64,000 nucleotides of DNA from DASWJZ01 sp963846475 (GCA_963846475.1 CAWJVZ010000004.1:3658001-3722000); one strand, 5' to 3'; shown: positions 34,654 to 43,697, counted from the stretch's first letter. Notes: generated from the letters alone by a model not told the origin. A program made the numbers and translations.

Positions 34654-36201
34654 ATGGTCGCCGCGGGATGGTCGCCGGGCAGCCTTGCCTCGGCCCGGCT
34701 CACGCCGCTCCGGCGCGACGCGCTGCTCCTGGCGCTGATCGGCATCGCCACCTTCGCCGCGTTTCCCACAAAACCGCTCTACAGCGAGAACCAGAACACA
34801 AAGTTCCTTTATGGCCTGGTCAAGGCCGGCTACGGCCGGCTCCGCGACGACTGGCTCGCCCAGCAGCCGAGCGAGCTGCCGATCTTCGACGCGCTTGTCT
34901 TCCTCACCGCCAATTTCGCCGGGTCATGGGCCTTCTTCGTCTGGCACGCGCTTCTGGTGGTCGTCTATTCCGTCGCCATCTACGGCATCGCCCGCCTGGT
35001 CGGCCTGACCGAGCCGGAGCGGTTCGGGCCGGGCGGCCGCTGGTTTTTGCCGATTTTTGGCATCTGGTTCGTGGCGCTGCATTCCAACAACGCCACGGGG
35101 CGCATGTTCGAGGGGGTCGGCCACCAATATATTCACGGCCCGGTCTTCGAGCCGGCGATGTTCGGCGTGCTGGCGCTCCTCGGCCTCCTTCTGTTCCGGC
35201 TCGGCCAGGCCGGTTGGGCGGCCGTGCTGATCGTCGCCGCCGCCTGGATCCACCCGGCTTACGCCATTCCCGGCCTCATGCTGTTTGCCGGGATGGTCGT
35301 CGCCCGCTGGCGGTTCGGCCCGGCCATGGTGCAGCTGCCGCCTCTGGTCGTGGCCGGCGGCGTGCTGGGCTGCCTGGGCGCCGCCGGCTTCGCCTGGTCG
35401 CTGCTGCAGCCGGTCGACCCGGCCGTGCACGCGGAAGCGGTGCGCATCATTACCGAGATCCGCATCCCGCAGCATTCGCTGCCGGAGCATTGGTTCGACG
35501 GCAACGGCCAGGCAAAACTCCTCCTGGTGATCACCGCCATCGTGCTGGCGCGCCGCGACCCGGTCGGCTGGGTGCTACTGACGATGACCCTCGGCATCGC
35601 GGCGCTGTCGATCTGGGTCTATGCCGCCCACGACATGCAGCTGGCGCTCGCCGCGCCGTGGCGCGCCAGCGCGATCGTCATGCCCGCGACCAACGCCATC
35701 CTGCTCGGCCGGGCGATGCAGGAATTCGCCATCATGGCGGAGAACCGGCCATGGCTGGCGCGGACCTGCCTCATCCTCACCGCTTTCGTGCTGGTCGCCG
35801 CGATAGGCCTCGGCATCCGCGGAAAAATCCGCCAGTTCGTGCTCTTGGCAAAGGACCCGGCCTATTTCGCCTGGGTGCGCGACAACGCCAGGCCGGGCGA
35901 CGTCTTTTTGACGCCGGTCCACGAGATGGATTTCCGCCTTGCCACCGGCCAGCCGCAATATGTCAGCTGGAAGTCGCACCCCTATGCCGGGCCTGCCGTG
36001 CTGGAATGGTATCGGCGGGTCGAGCAGGCGAGGGCGGTGACTAAGACGCCCGATCCGCCCTGTGAAACGCTCGCCGCGCTAGCCGGGGAGGGGGTGACGC
36101 ATGTGGTGCGCAAAATGGTGGACGGCCCCCCGGACTGCCCGGGCTGGGACGTGGTCTATGAGGACGGCGCTGATGTGATCGCATCACATCGCCCGGAATA
36201 A
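34654..36201 (+). CDS. Polytopic membrane protein, DUF6798-like
   Basis: 515 residues with ten or more hydrophobic segments spread over residues 20-390, then a soluble C-terminal part (about 400-515). The final region, DVFLTPVHEMDFRLATGQPQ ... WYRRVEQARAV, resembles the DUF6798 domain found at the end of large glycosyltransferase-like membrane proteins. No catalytic motif was identified. Clean frame, unlike its upstream neighbours. It ends 20 bp before the convergent ABC exporter gene. Confidence 0.7.
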   Translation: MVAAGWSPGSLASARLTPLRRDALLLALIGIATFAAFPTKPLYSENQNTKFLYGLVKAGYGRLRDDWLAQQPSELPIFDALVFLTANFAGSWAFFVWHALLVVVYSVAIYGIARLVGLTEPERFGPGGRWFLPIFGIWFVALHSNNATGRMFEGVGHQYIHGPVFEPAMFGVLALLGLLLFRLGQAGWAAVLIVAAAWIHPAYAIPGLMLFAGMVVARWRFGPAMVQLPPLVVAGGVLGCLGAAGFAWSLLQPVDPAVHAEAVRIITEIRIPQHSLPEHWFDGNGQAKLLLVITAIVLARRDPVGWVLLTMTLGIAALSIWVYAAHDMQLALAAPWRASAIVMPATNAILLGRAMQEFAIMAENRPWLARTCLILTAFVLVAAIGLGIRGKIRQFVLLAKDPAYFAWVRDNARPGDVFLTPVHEMDFRLATGQPQYVSWKSHPYAGPAVLEWYRRVEQARAVTKTPDPPCETLAALAGEGVTHVVRKMVDGPPDCPGWDVVYEDGADVIASHRPE

Positions 36202-36220
36202 CCGCAGGCGCGCATCCGCT

Positions 36221-38031
36221 CTACACCGCGCTCCGCCGAAGCGGCGTCCCGCCGTCGTAAAACTGCAGCTCGGCGAGCCGCGCATAGAGCCCGCCGCGGG
36301 CGATCAGGCTCAGATGCGTGCCCTCCTCGACGATGCGGCCCTGGTCCATGACGACGATGCGGTCGGCGCTCTTGATGGTGGCGAGGCGGTGCGCGATTAC
36401 CAGAGTCGTGCGGCCGCGCATCAGCGTCTCCAGCGCCGCCTGCACCGCCGTCTCGCTTTCCGCGTCGAGCGCGCTGGTCGCCTCGTCGAGGAGGAGGATC
36501 GGCGCGCTCTTCAGCACGGCGCGGGCGATCGCCAGGCGCTGGCGCTGGCCGCCGGAAAGCGTGACGCCGCGCTCGCCGATCGCGGTTCCGTAGCCGTCGG
36601 GCAAGGCGGAAAGGAAATCGTCGGCGTAAGCCGCCCGCGCCGCCTGCCTGACCGCCTCGGCATCGGCGTCCCAATTGCCGACGCGGATGTTCTCGTCGGC
36701 GGTGAGCGCGAAGATGGCCGGATCCTGCGGCACGATGGCGATGCGTTTGCGGAGCTCCAGCGGGTCGGCGCGGCTGATGGTCGACGCCGTCCAGGCGCAC
36801 CGTGCCGGCGGTCGGGTCGTAATAGCGAAGGAGCAGCGCGAAGAGCGTCGACTTGCCCGCCCCGGACGGGCCGACGACGGCGACCCGCTCCCCCGGCCGC
36901 ACATGCAGGTCGATGCCGCGGAGCACCGGCAGGCCGGATTCGCCGTAGCTGAAATGCACGCCGTCGAAATCGATTTCTCCGCGCGGTGGGTGGGGGAGGC
37001 TGACCGGGTGCGCAGGCGCGGCAATGCGCGGCTCCGTGGCAAGCAGCTCGGCGATGCGCTCCGTCGCACCGGCGGCCAGCGAGACCTCGCCCCACATCTG
37101 GCTGAGCTCTCCCAAGCGCGCCGGCGGCGAACACGGCATAGAGGACGAACTGGCCGAGCGTCCCCGGCGTCATCTCGCCGGCCAGCACTGCGTGGGCGCC
37201 CCACCACAGCACCGCGACGACGCTGCCGAAGACCAGGAAGATCGCGAACGCCGTCAGCAGCGCGCGCGACAGCGTCGCGTGCCGGGCCGCCGCAAAGGCC
37301 TGCTCGACCAGCGACGCGAAACGCCCGACGGCGCTCCGCTCCAGCGTAAAGGCCTGCACCGTGCGCACGCCGCCGACCGCCTCGGCGGCGAAGGCGGAGG
37401 CGTCGGCGAGCCGGTCCTGCGCCAGCCGCGAGCCCAGCCGCACTTTTCGGCCGAATGCCACGATGGGCAGCACGATGACCGGGATGACGAGGAGGATCAG
37501 CCCCGACAGCCGCGGGCTGGTGATCACCATCATGGTCGCCGCGCCGATGAACAGCACGAGGTTGCGCAGCGCGATGGAGATGCTGGCCCCGACCGCCGCC
37601 TTGATCTGCGTCGTGTCGGCGGTAAGGCGCGAGACGATCTCGCCGGAGCGCGCCGCGTCGAAGAAGGCCGGCGAAAGCCGCATCAGATGGGCGAAGAGGT
37701 CGCGGCGGAGGTCGGCCACGATCCGCTCGCCGAGCGTTATGACGAGGTAGTAGCGGCCGGCGCTCGCCAGCGCGAGCACGCCCGCCAGCGCGATCAGCGC
37801 CAGGAAAGCGCGGTCGACGAAGGCGGCGTCCGAGCCGGAGAATCCGACGTCGATCATGCGGCGGATGGCGAGCGGCACGGCGAGCGTGGCGAGCGCCGCC
37901 ACCACCAGCGCCGCCAGCGCGGCAAGCGCCCGCCCGCGGTAGCGCGCCACGTAGGGGAGGAGCATCGCGAGGGCGCCGATGCGCCTGGGCTCGGCGCCGG
38001 CGCGCCGGAGCAATCGTTCCGAAAAGGCCAT
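36221..38031 (-). CDS. ABC exporter, fused permease and ATPase (MsbA-like), two frameshifts
   Basis: From ATG 38031; extra bases near 37110 and 36779 split the frame, and the restored protein has about 602 residues. N-terminal six-span exporter domain (about 25-325), then a complete ATPase domain: Walker A GPSGAGKST, Q-loop IVPQDPAIF, signature LSGGQRQRLAIARA, Walker B ILLLDEATSALD and the switch His in IAHRLATI. One gene would form a homodimer. The sequence suits lipid or drug export; the substrate is unknown. Confidence 0.88.
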
Positions 38032-38220
38032 CAGGCGGGGAGGAGGAGCAAAGATCGGCTTGAGGCGCAAGGGCGGCCACCCCATCTTGATGCCGCGCCG
38101 CGCCTCCTCTATAGAGCGCCGCGACGCAATTGCGGGCGCCGCGCGCCCGTCTCTCGCCTGAGCCGCCGCCTCAAGAGGCGCCGGAAACTCCGGCCCAACC
38201 CGCGGAATCGAGCCACGCCG

Positions 38221-38445
38221 ATGAAGAAAGACATCCATCCCGACTATCACCAGATCAAGGTGGTGATGACCGACGGCACCGAATATTGGACGCGCTCCAC
38301 CTACGGTTCGGAGGGCGACACGCTCCACCTCGACATCGATCCCAAGACGCACCCGGCCTGGACTGGCGGCGGCCAGCACCTGGTCGACCGCGGCGGCCGC
38401 CTGTCGCGCTTCAAGAGCAAGTTCGACGGTTTTCTCGGGACCTAA
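38221..38445 (+). CDS. rpmE: 50S ribosomal protein L31
   Basis: 74 residues starting MKKDIHPDYHQIKVVMTDGT, with the family hallmark HPAWTGGGQHLVDRGGRLSR. It lacks the zinc-binding cysteines, so it is the C-minus form of bL31. It is divergent from the ABC exporter and followed by a strong intrinsic terminator. Confidence 0.97.
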   Translation: MKKDIHPDYHQIKVVMTDGTEYWTRSTYGSEGDTLHLDIDPKTHPAWTGGGQHLVDRGGRLSRFKSKFDGFLGT

Positions 38446-38466
38446 TCCGGGTCTCGCACGAACGAC

Positions 38467-38492
38467 AAGGCCGGCTCCGCGCCGGCCTTTTT
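38467..38492 (+). terminator. Intrinsic terminator of rpmE
   Basis: Stem AAGGCCGGC (38467-38475) and GCCGGCCTT (38481-38489) with loop TCCGC, followed by a run of T. Perfect 9-bp stem 22 nt after the rpmE stop. Confidence 0.92.
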
Positions 38493-38513
38493 CCTTCTGG
38501 GTCAATTACATCA

Positions 38514-40289
38514 TCAATATTCGGCCGACCCGCCGTTACGCAGGTAGCGCAGGCTCGTTCCGGCACGCTCGAGCGACCCGCCAAGCGACTCGAAAGCGCG
38601 GCTGAGCCCGTCGCGGATGCCGCTACTGACGATCTCATCCAACACATCCGTATCGCGCACCTCCGCGAGGGCTTTCTCGTCGGGCTCGGGAAACTTGTCC
38701 CGGATCGCCACCAGAGCGCTGCCAAGAGCGAAATCGAAGATAGGCTCCAGATCGACCCACGGTGCCGGATCGGGCGGCGGCGGCTCCGGCGGCTCAGGCC
38801 ACGGCCACCATGGATCGATCTCCGGAATCAGCGTCAGGTCGACGTGCACCTTGATCCAGTCGATTATGATCGACCGGGTTTGGCATTGACCGGCATAGCG
38901 TCCCATCGCATCGCGGGCGTGGCGGCCGATCTCGAAGATCACCAGGTTGCTCAGCCTTTCCAAGGGGATGTCGGCGCGCGTCATGATCGCCTCCATCACG
39001 CGGTCATTGTAGATCACCACCCAAGGCAGACGGCGGCTGAAGCAGCGGTGCCGTTCCGGCGAAGCGATCCATACGGCAATGTTGCGGTAATAGGCTTTGA
39101 TGGAATCGAAATGCGCTTGGCCGCTTGCCGAGGCGAGGAAGCCCATGGACTTGACGCCACTGGCGCCTAGCTCGCCGATCAGGTTGACGTTCACAAAATG
39201 GTGCCAGGTCGCGTCCGTGACGACTCGCCCCACGCCGGCGCGATGACCGTCATAGGCGCTGATGGCCCCGAAGCTCTGGGCCACAGTCGCCAACTTCGTG
39301 GCCGTGCCTCCGACCTCTGCCGTATTGCCCGCCGGCACCGTCGAGGTGGCGATCACCTCCGGTAAAGGTCGCGGGCTGCCGTCCCCCGGAAACGGGTATT
39401 CCGGGGCGGAGAAGCCGCCTGCGCTGTACGTCGCGTCGGGATCGGCTGCCTGGATGCATTCGCCTTCGTGCGGATGATCTGGAAGGACGCGGATGGGGCC
39501 GTTCGGGCCGCATAGGACCGGATGCGGGAACCGATAGCGCCAGAAACCTGAGAATGCGGAGTAGAATTTTGGACTGATGGTCTGCGGGATGTCGTCGGAT
39601 TGGTCGTTGAACTGGGTGCCGGGGTCGCCGCTGCGGTTGGTGTCGTTTCGGCGCGGACCGCCCATGCTGACCTCGTCGAACGCGTCTTGCATCGACGTAC
39701 TCTTCCACAGCCGCATCGAGCGGGCGCGCATCACGGAGCCGGATAGGCAGACGCCGAGCGCGCCATGGTCGCCGGTGGCGAACAGTCCGCCGCCGCCGTT
39801 CATGAATCCGGCCAGTGCGGCCAGTTCGGAATCCGCCAGCCTGTCTGTGGGGTATGCCAGGCCCGTGGCCGGACTGGTGCCGCGCCCGGAATAGAAGGTC
39901 GAAATGCCGAACAGCCACACCTCGTCGAAATCGTTCGGGTCGAAATGGGCCGGATCGTCGAAACGGAACGACGTGATGCGCGCGGCGATCCGCGGCTCGG
40001 TGTCCAGCATCTGCGCGCTGGTGACGTTGTTGATGTGCGCCAGAGTGATGCTGAAGTCGACACGCACCGACGGGGTATCAAGTAAAATGGTGACGAAGGT
40101 GCTCAGGCCGAAATTTTGCAGCGAAAAATCAAGGCCGCCATCGGTGACGATGAGCACGCGCACCGTGCAGGGCCAGAAGAGCGGAAAAAGCCTCGAGGGT
40201 TCCACCCGGAAGAGATCCTCCCGGCGCTCGATCTGTGCTGCATAGCGAAGGTTGTCGCGTGTGAGATATGGATAGAGATGGTCCGGCAT
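38514..40289 (-). CDS. Large hypothetical protein with a GATase1/ThuA-like N-terminal half
   Basis: 591 residues from ATG 40289 (GGGGAGG about 9 nt upstream). Not recognised as a named family. The N-terminal part looks like a class I amidotransferase/ThuA fold: VRVLIVTDGGLDFSLQNFG near residue 45, DEVWLFGISTF near 125, and LADSELAALAGFMNGGGGLF-ATGDHGALG near 155-180, where the usual nucleophile cysteine is replaced by the G-D-H turn. The C-terminal part is helical with a proline-rich segment (PPEPPPPDPAPWVD, about 500). No signal peptide. It is flanked by rpmE and rcdA without coupling; its codon use is somewhat less GC-biased than theirs. Confidence 0.75.
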   Translation of the reverse strand: MPDHLYPYLTRDNLRYAAQIERREDLFRVEPSRLFPLFWPCTVRVLIVTDGGLDFSLQNFGLSTFVTILLDTPSVRVDFSITLAHINNVTSAQMLDTEPRIAARITSFRFDDPAHFDPNDFDEVWLFGISTFYSGRGTSPATGLAYPTDRLADSELAALAGFMNGGGGLFATGDHGALGVCLSGSVMRARSMRLWKSTSMQDAFDEVSMGGPRRNDTNRSGDPGTQFNDQSDDIPQTISPKFYSAFSGFWRYRFPHPVLCGPNGPIRVLPDHPHEGECIQAADPDATYSAGGFSAPEYPFPGDGSPRPLPEVIATSTVPAGNTAEVGGTATKLATVAQSFGAISAYDGHRAGVGRVVTDATWHHFVNVNLIGELGASGVKSMGFLASASGQAHFDSIKAYYRNIAVWIASPERHRCFSRRLPWVVIYNDRVMEAIMTRADIPLERLSNLVIFEIGRHARDAMGRYAGQCQTRSIIIDWIKVHVDLTLIPEIDPWWPWPEPPEPPPPDPAPWVDLEPIFDFALGSALVAIRDKFPEPDEKALAEVRDTDVLDEIVSSGIRDGLSRAFESLGGSLERAGTSLRYLRNGGSAEY

Positions 40290-40501
40290 CGCTCGTTCCT
40301 CCCCTGGCGAGGGCGGCGAACTCCGCAGCATCCGGGCCGCTTAATCAGCCCACCCGCACAACGTTAGCACATTCCTGACACTCGTCAAACGGGAACCGTA
40401 TGGAGCGTTCTACAGGGCCGGTTTGTATCGAGAGACGGAAGGCGCTCGCATTCGACCAAGTCCAAGAACGCTACCGCCTTGCCGCGGGAGGCGCCAGTCA
40501 C

Positions 40502-41029
40502 TCACTCGGCGCGGAGCGCGGCGGCGAGCTCTTTCAGCTGCAGGTTCACCGCGTTGACGCTGGCTTCCGGCGCGTTCTCCTCCAGGAGCGCCGCGTCGAT
40601 CCGCTCGACGCGCTTCTGCAGGTTGAGCGAGCGCGCGACGAGCTTCCGGAACTCTTCCGGCAGCTCCGGCCAGCCCGGACCCCCCATATTGGTGGAGAGC
40701 GGCTCGATGCGGATCTTTCGCTTTTCCTCGCGCGCCCGGTCGGTCGTCATGTCGCCTTCGCGCACCGAGCGGTGCAGGAGGAGCCAGGAGGCGAGCTGCA
40801 TCAGCCGCGTCGTCAGCCGCATCGATTCCGTCGCATAGACGATGGAGGCGGGGCGGGGCAGCTCGCGCGCGGCGCTGCGGCCGGGGCCGTCGAGGTAGTC
40901 CGCCGTCTCCTCCACCAGGAGCATCCCCTCCTTGAAGAGGACGCGGAACGTCTCCGACTGGGCATAGGCGCGCCCGAAGGAGATCGGGTCCCGCCTGTCG
41001 GTCCTGCGGCGCTTGGGAAAGGGCTCCAC
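40502..41029 (-). CDS. rcdA: Regulator of CtrA degradation RcdA (DUF1465)
   Basis: 175 residues from GTG 41029. The DUF1465 core is clear: ISFGRAYAQSETFRVLFKEG, VEETADYLDGPGR, and MRLTTRLMQLASWLLLHRSV, ending in an acidic helix. In Caulobacter, RcdA is an adaptor in the ClpXP hierarchy that delivers CtrA and other substrates with CpdR and PopA. The same region holds DUF1192, a quinone oxidoreductase and trcR, an order conserved in rhizobia. A near-consensus CtrA motif lies 113 bp upstream. Confidence 0.9.
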   Translation of the reverse strand: MEPFPKRRRTDRRDPISFGRAYAQSETFRVLFKEGMLLVEETADYLDGPGRSAARELPRPASIVYATESMRLTTRLMQLASWLLLHRSVREGDMTTDRAREEKRKIRIEPLSTNMGGPGWPELPEEFRKLVARSLNLQKRVERIDAALLEENAPEASVNAVNLQLKELAAALRAE

Positions 41030-41141
41030 GCTCTACTCTTCCGCCGGGGGACACGGGGACACGCGGCGGCGCAGGCCCGGCGGAGCCTTTCGCAGCCGGG
41101 AGCCACTGTGGCGCGCCGGAGCCGCGGCTTCAATGCGGTAG

Positions 41142-41156
41142 TTACGAAATGCTTAA
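41142..41156 (-). promoter_or_regulatory. Candidate CtrA-binding site upstream of rcdA
   Basis: Read on the minus strand, TTAA-N7-GTAA differs from the CtrA consensus TTAA-N7-TTAA at one base. It lies 113 bp before the rcdA GTG and downstream of the terminator that would block read-through, so it is well placed to control rcdA. Confidence 0.55.
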
Positions 41157-41252
41157 GAAAACGCCGCCGCGGGGCGGTGGGGGCGCACAAACCGTATCCC
41201 GCAGGAAGCGAAGCGGAATGCGGGGTTGCGAGCGACGTGCAGATTGAGGGGT

Positions 41253-41280
41253 CCCCGGATTGCGCTTCGCTCCATCCGGG
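41253..41280. repeat. Short palindromic repeat (CCCGGAT...ATCCGGG type)
   Basis: Imperfect palindrome with arms CCCCGGAT and ATCCGGG around GCGCTTCGCT. Palindromes of this kind are common between genes in rhizobial genomes. Only this copy was noticed in the window. Confidence 0.55.
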
Positions 41281-41294
41281 CTACCGCGCTGAAC

Positions 41295-41322
41295 GAAAAA
41301 AGAGCCGCGCGAAGGCGGCTCT
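41295..41322 (-). terminator. Intrinsic terminator for minus-strand transcription
   Basis: Stem AGAGCCGC/GCGGCTCT (41301-41322, 8 bp) flanked on its left by an A run at 41295-41301, which becomes the U tract for transcripts coming from the DUF1192 gene. Confidence 0.75.
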
Positions 41323-41407
41323 AAGGAGTTTACAGGGAGGCGTCAAACAGAGTGGGCAAGAGCCACTCGCGTCCATCGCTGGACGTGACGATTAAGCCCG
41401 CCAAAAG

Positions 41408-41422
41408 TTAACAGCGGCTTAA
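41408..41422. promoter_or_regulatory. Perfect CtrA motif TTAA-N7-TTAA
   Basis: TTAA at 41408-41411 and at 41419-41422 with exactly 7 bases between. It lies 45 bp past the end of the DUF1192 gene and upstream of the terminator, so no adjacent coding gene is obviously its target. A further TTAA follows at 41425. Confidence 0.45.
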
Positions 41423-41466
41423 GATTAACGAAGGTGCAAATTATTTTCGTGAAGAAAGCGGAAAAT

Positions 41467-41658
41467 TTAGCGCCGGAAGAACGAATCGGCCGCGTTGCGG
41501 CTCTTCTCCTTGGCCTCAATTTCGCGCGTCAGCCGGTCGATCTCCGCCTGATAGAGCGCGACGCGCTCGTGGAGCTCCTCGACGGAAAGGTAATAGAGGC
41601 TTTCGCCGGGCTGCGCGGCGGCCGGCGGCTTGGGGCGGTCCTCGTCGGAAATCGGCAT
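41467..41658 (-). CDS. DUF1192 family protein
   Basis: 63 residues from ATG 41658 with GGAGG 6 nt upstream. The sequence SLYYLSVEELHERVALYQAE followed by IDRLTREIEAKEKSRNAADS is the DUF1192 signature, a short helix ending in FFRR. It is divergent from the quinone oxidoreductase gene and part of the conserved rcdA-trcR neighbourhood. Function unknown; a basic-zipper-like helix is possible. Confidence 0.9.
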   Translation of the reverse strand: MPISDEDRPKPPAAAQPGESLYYLSVEELHERVALYQAEIDRLTREIEAKEKSRNAADSFFRR

Positions 41659-41755
41659 TTCGTCCTCCGGGCGGCAAGCAATAGCGCCGGCCCGGTTCAT
41701 TGTCAGCCTCCCGGGTGATAGGAGTGCGCCGCCAGGCGGAGAGGCGGAGGCGAAT

Positions 41756-42757
41756 ATGGCCCATCCCAAGATCATGACGGCGATCGCGATCGGCGAGCCG
41801 GGCGGGCCCGAGGTGCTCGTCCCCGAGGATCGCCCCGTCCCCATACCGGGGCCGGACGATATCCTCGTCGCGGTCGCGGCCGCGGGCGTGAACCGGGCCG
41901 ACGTCATGCAGCGCAAGGGCCTCTATCCGGCACCGCCTGGCGCGCCGGACATTCCAGGTCTGGAGATTTCCGGACTGGTGGCGCAGGTCGGCAAGGATGT
42001 CACGCGCTGGCGCGAGGGCGATCAGGTCGTGGCGCTGGTGACGGGCGGCGGTTATGCCGAGTTCTGCACCGCGCATGCGCAGACCGCGCTGCCGCTGCCG
42101 GAGCCGCTGACGCTGGTGGAGGGCGGCGGCCTCGCCGAGACGAGTTTCACGGTCTGGCACAATGTTTTCGAGCGCGGGGCGTTACGTCCGGGCGAATGGC
42201 TGCTCGTGCATGGCGGGACGAGCGGCATCGGCACGACGGCGATCCAGCTCGCCAAGGCATTCGGCGCCTTCGTGGTGACCACCGCCGGCTCCGACCAAAA
42301 ATGCCGCGCGGCGCGGCAGCTCGGGGCCGACGTCGCCGTCAACTACCGGACCGGCGATTTCGTCGAGGCGGTGCGCGATGCGACCGGCGGCCACGGCGCC
42401 GACGTGATCGTCGACATGGTCGGCGGCGACTATGTCTCCCGCAACATCGAGGCTGCCGCGGAGGACGGCCGCATCGTGCAGATTTCCACATGGGCGGGCT
42501 CGGTGACCAGCGTCGATCTGCGGAAGATCATGGGGAAGCGGCTGACGCTGACCGGGTCCACGCTCCGCAACCGGCCGACCGCCTTCAAGGTGGAGCTGGC
42601 TCGCGCGCTGGAGGAAGTGGTCTGGCCGATCATCGCGCAGGGTCGCTACAAGCCGGTGATCGACAGGCTGTTCCCGCTGGAGGAAGCCGCCGAGGCGCAT
42701 CAGCGCATGGAGGCCGGCGACCATATCGGCAAGATCATTCTGACCAATTCCGATTGA
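41756..42757 (+). CDS. NAD(P)H-quinone oxidoreductase, PIG3 type
   Basis: 333 residues from ATG 41756. Medium-chain dehydrogenase/reductase without zinc ligands: VAAAGVNRADVMQRKGLYPA (about 43-62), nucleotide-binding HGGTSGIGTTAIQLAKAFGA (about 150), and DVIVDMVGGDY. The quinone oxidoreductase (PIG3/QOR) subfamily reduces quinones with NADPH. It is divergent from DUF1192. Confidence 0.9.
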   Translation: MAHPKIMTAIAIGEPGGPEVLVPEDRPVPIPGPDDILVAVAAAGVNRADVMQRKGLYPAPPGAPDIPGLEISGLVAQVGKDVTRWREGDQVVALVTGGGYAEFCTAHAQTALPLPEPLTLVEGGGLAETSFTVWHNVFERGALRPGEWLLVHGGTSGIGTTAIQLAKAFGAFVVTTAGSDQKCRAARQLGADVAVNYRTGDFVEAVRDATGGHGADVIVDMVGGDYVSRNIEAAAEDGRIVQISTWAGSVTSVDLRKIMGKRLTLTGSTLRNRPTAFKVELARALEEVVWPIIAQGRYKPVIDRLFPLEEAAEAHQRMEAGDHIGKIILTNSD

Positions 42758-42780
42758 GGCTGTTCGAAGGTCGCGAGCCG

Positions 42781-43539
42781 TTGAACGTCTGGAAAGCTTC
42801 GAAGAGGAGGCTGCGCTCGCTCTTCGCGCGAGGCGAGCCCGCCCGGCTCGACCACCGGCAGCGGGAAATCTTCGCCGCCCGCATCGGCAAGGCGCTGCGT
42901 GCTGAAGGACATGCGGGGATCGGCGATCCTTTAAGGGTGTTCCCGCTCCCCGTTGCGCAGCTGAACAGCTTTCTGGGCCGTGGCGATTTCGGAGCGAAGT
43001 TGCCGCTCTTCGGCATCTGCGACGGCGATTGGGACTTGAAAGGCCGTCCGATCGAGCGGCTCCCGCTCTATCGCATGTGCAAGGAACATTTCGCGGCGGG
43101 CGTGCCCTGGCAGGAAACAAAGGTATTTCGCGACCTTCAGCAACGGCGGGGCAACGAAACTGGCGGGAGCCGCAATCTCGAGCCGGAATACCTGCAGTAT
43201 CTGGACACGCTGTTCGATGCCATCAAAGCGCATGGCTACAAGACTCAGCTCGAACTGCGAGGCGAGCGGGATTTCCTCGGCACGCGACCGGGGCCGCTGA
43301 ACGAGGTTCAGATATTCGTCGGCCGCGACGGTCGCTGCATGGTGAAGATGGGTCTCCACAGGACGATTCTGGCCAAGCTTCTGAAGCTCGATGCTATTCC
43401 GGTGCGCACGCGCGTCCGACACCCGGACTGGCAGGCAATTCGGGATGAGCTTTGCCGGTCAGGGGGAGCGTGTCGGCTGAGCGAGGCAGCCAAGAGGCAT
43501 CTGAACCACCCCGAGCTTCAAGACATATGCGGCCTCTAA
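42781..43539 (+). CDS. Hypothetical protein with a DGDWD motif
   Basis: About 252 residues if TTG 42781 is the start; no ATG with a good ribosome site is in frame, so the N-terminus is uncertain. Notable segments: LPLFGICDGDWDLKGRPIER (about 75-95), YRMCKEHFAAGVPWQETKVF (about 97-116) and GPLNEVQIFVGRDGRCMVKM (about 175-195). No membrane segments. Comparable DGDWD proteins of unknown function occur in polysaccharide regions and scattered chromosomal sites; here it stands between qor and trcR, whose conserved neighbourhood it interrupts. Function unknown. Confidence 0.72.
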   Translation: MNVWKASKRRLRSLFARGEPARLDHRQREIFAARIGKALRAEGHAGIGDPLRVFPLPVAQLNSFLGRGDFGAKLPLFGICDGDWDLKGRPIERLPLYRMCKEHFAAGVPWQETKVFRDLQQRRGNETGGSRNLEPEYLQYLDTLFDAIKAHGYKTQLELRGERDFLGTRPGPLNEVQIFVGRDGRCMVKMGLHRTILAKLLKLDAIPVRTRVRHPDWQAIRDELCRSGGACRLSEAAKRHLNHPELQDICGL

Positions 43540-43669
43540 GGGTAAATACGATTGCGCAAAGAAAGATGTTTCAGGATCGCTGCGTCTTTCTGCCCCATCG
43601 CGGACAAGAGCCCCGAACGCGCGATTGCCGCTAAGTGTGAATTCCCGGCGATGGCATCCTGCGATTTTC

Positions 43670-43697
43670 TTGCTTCTGTGCGTCTGCATGCCTATAC
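43670..43697 (+). promoter_or_regulatory. Candidate promoter of trcR
   Basis: TTGCTT (43670-43675) and CTATAC (43692-43697), 16 bp apart, about 80 bp before the trcR ATG. Moderate match to the alphaproteobacterial housekeeping consensus. Confidence 0.35.
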
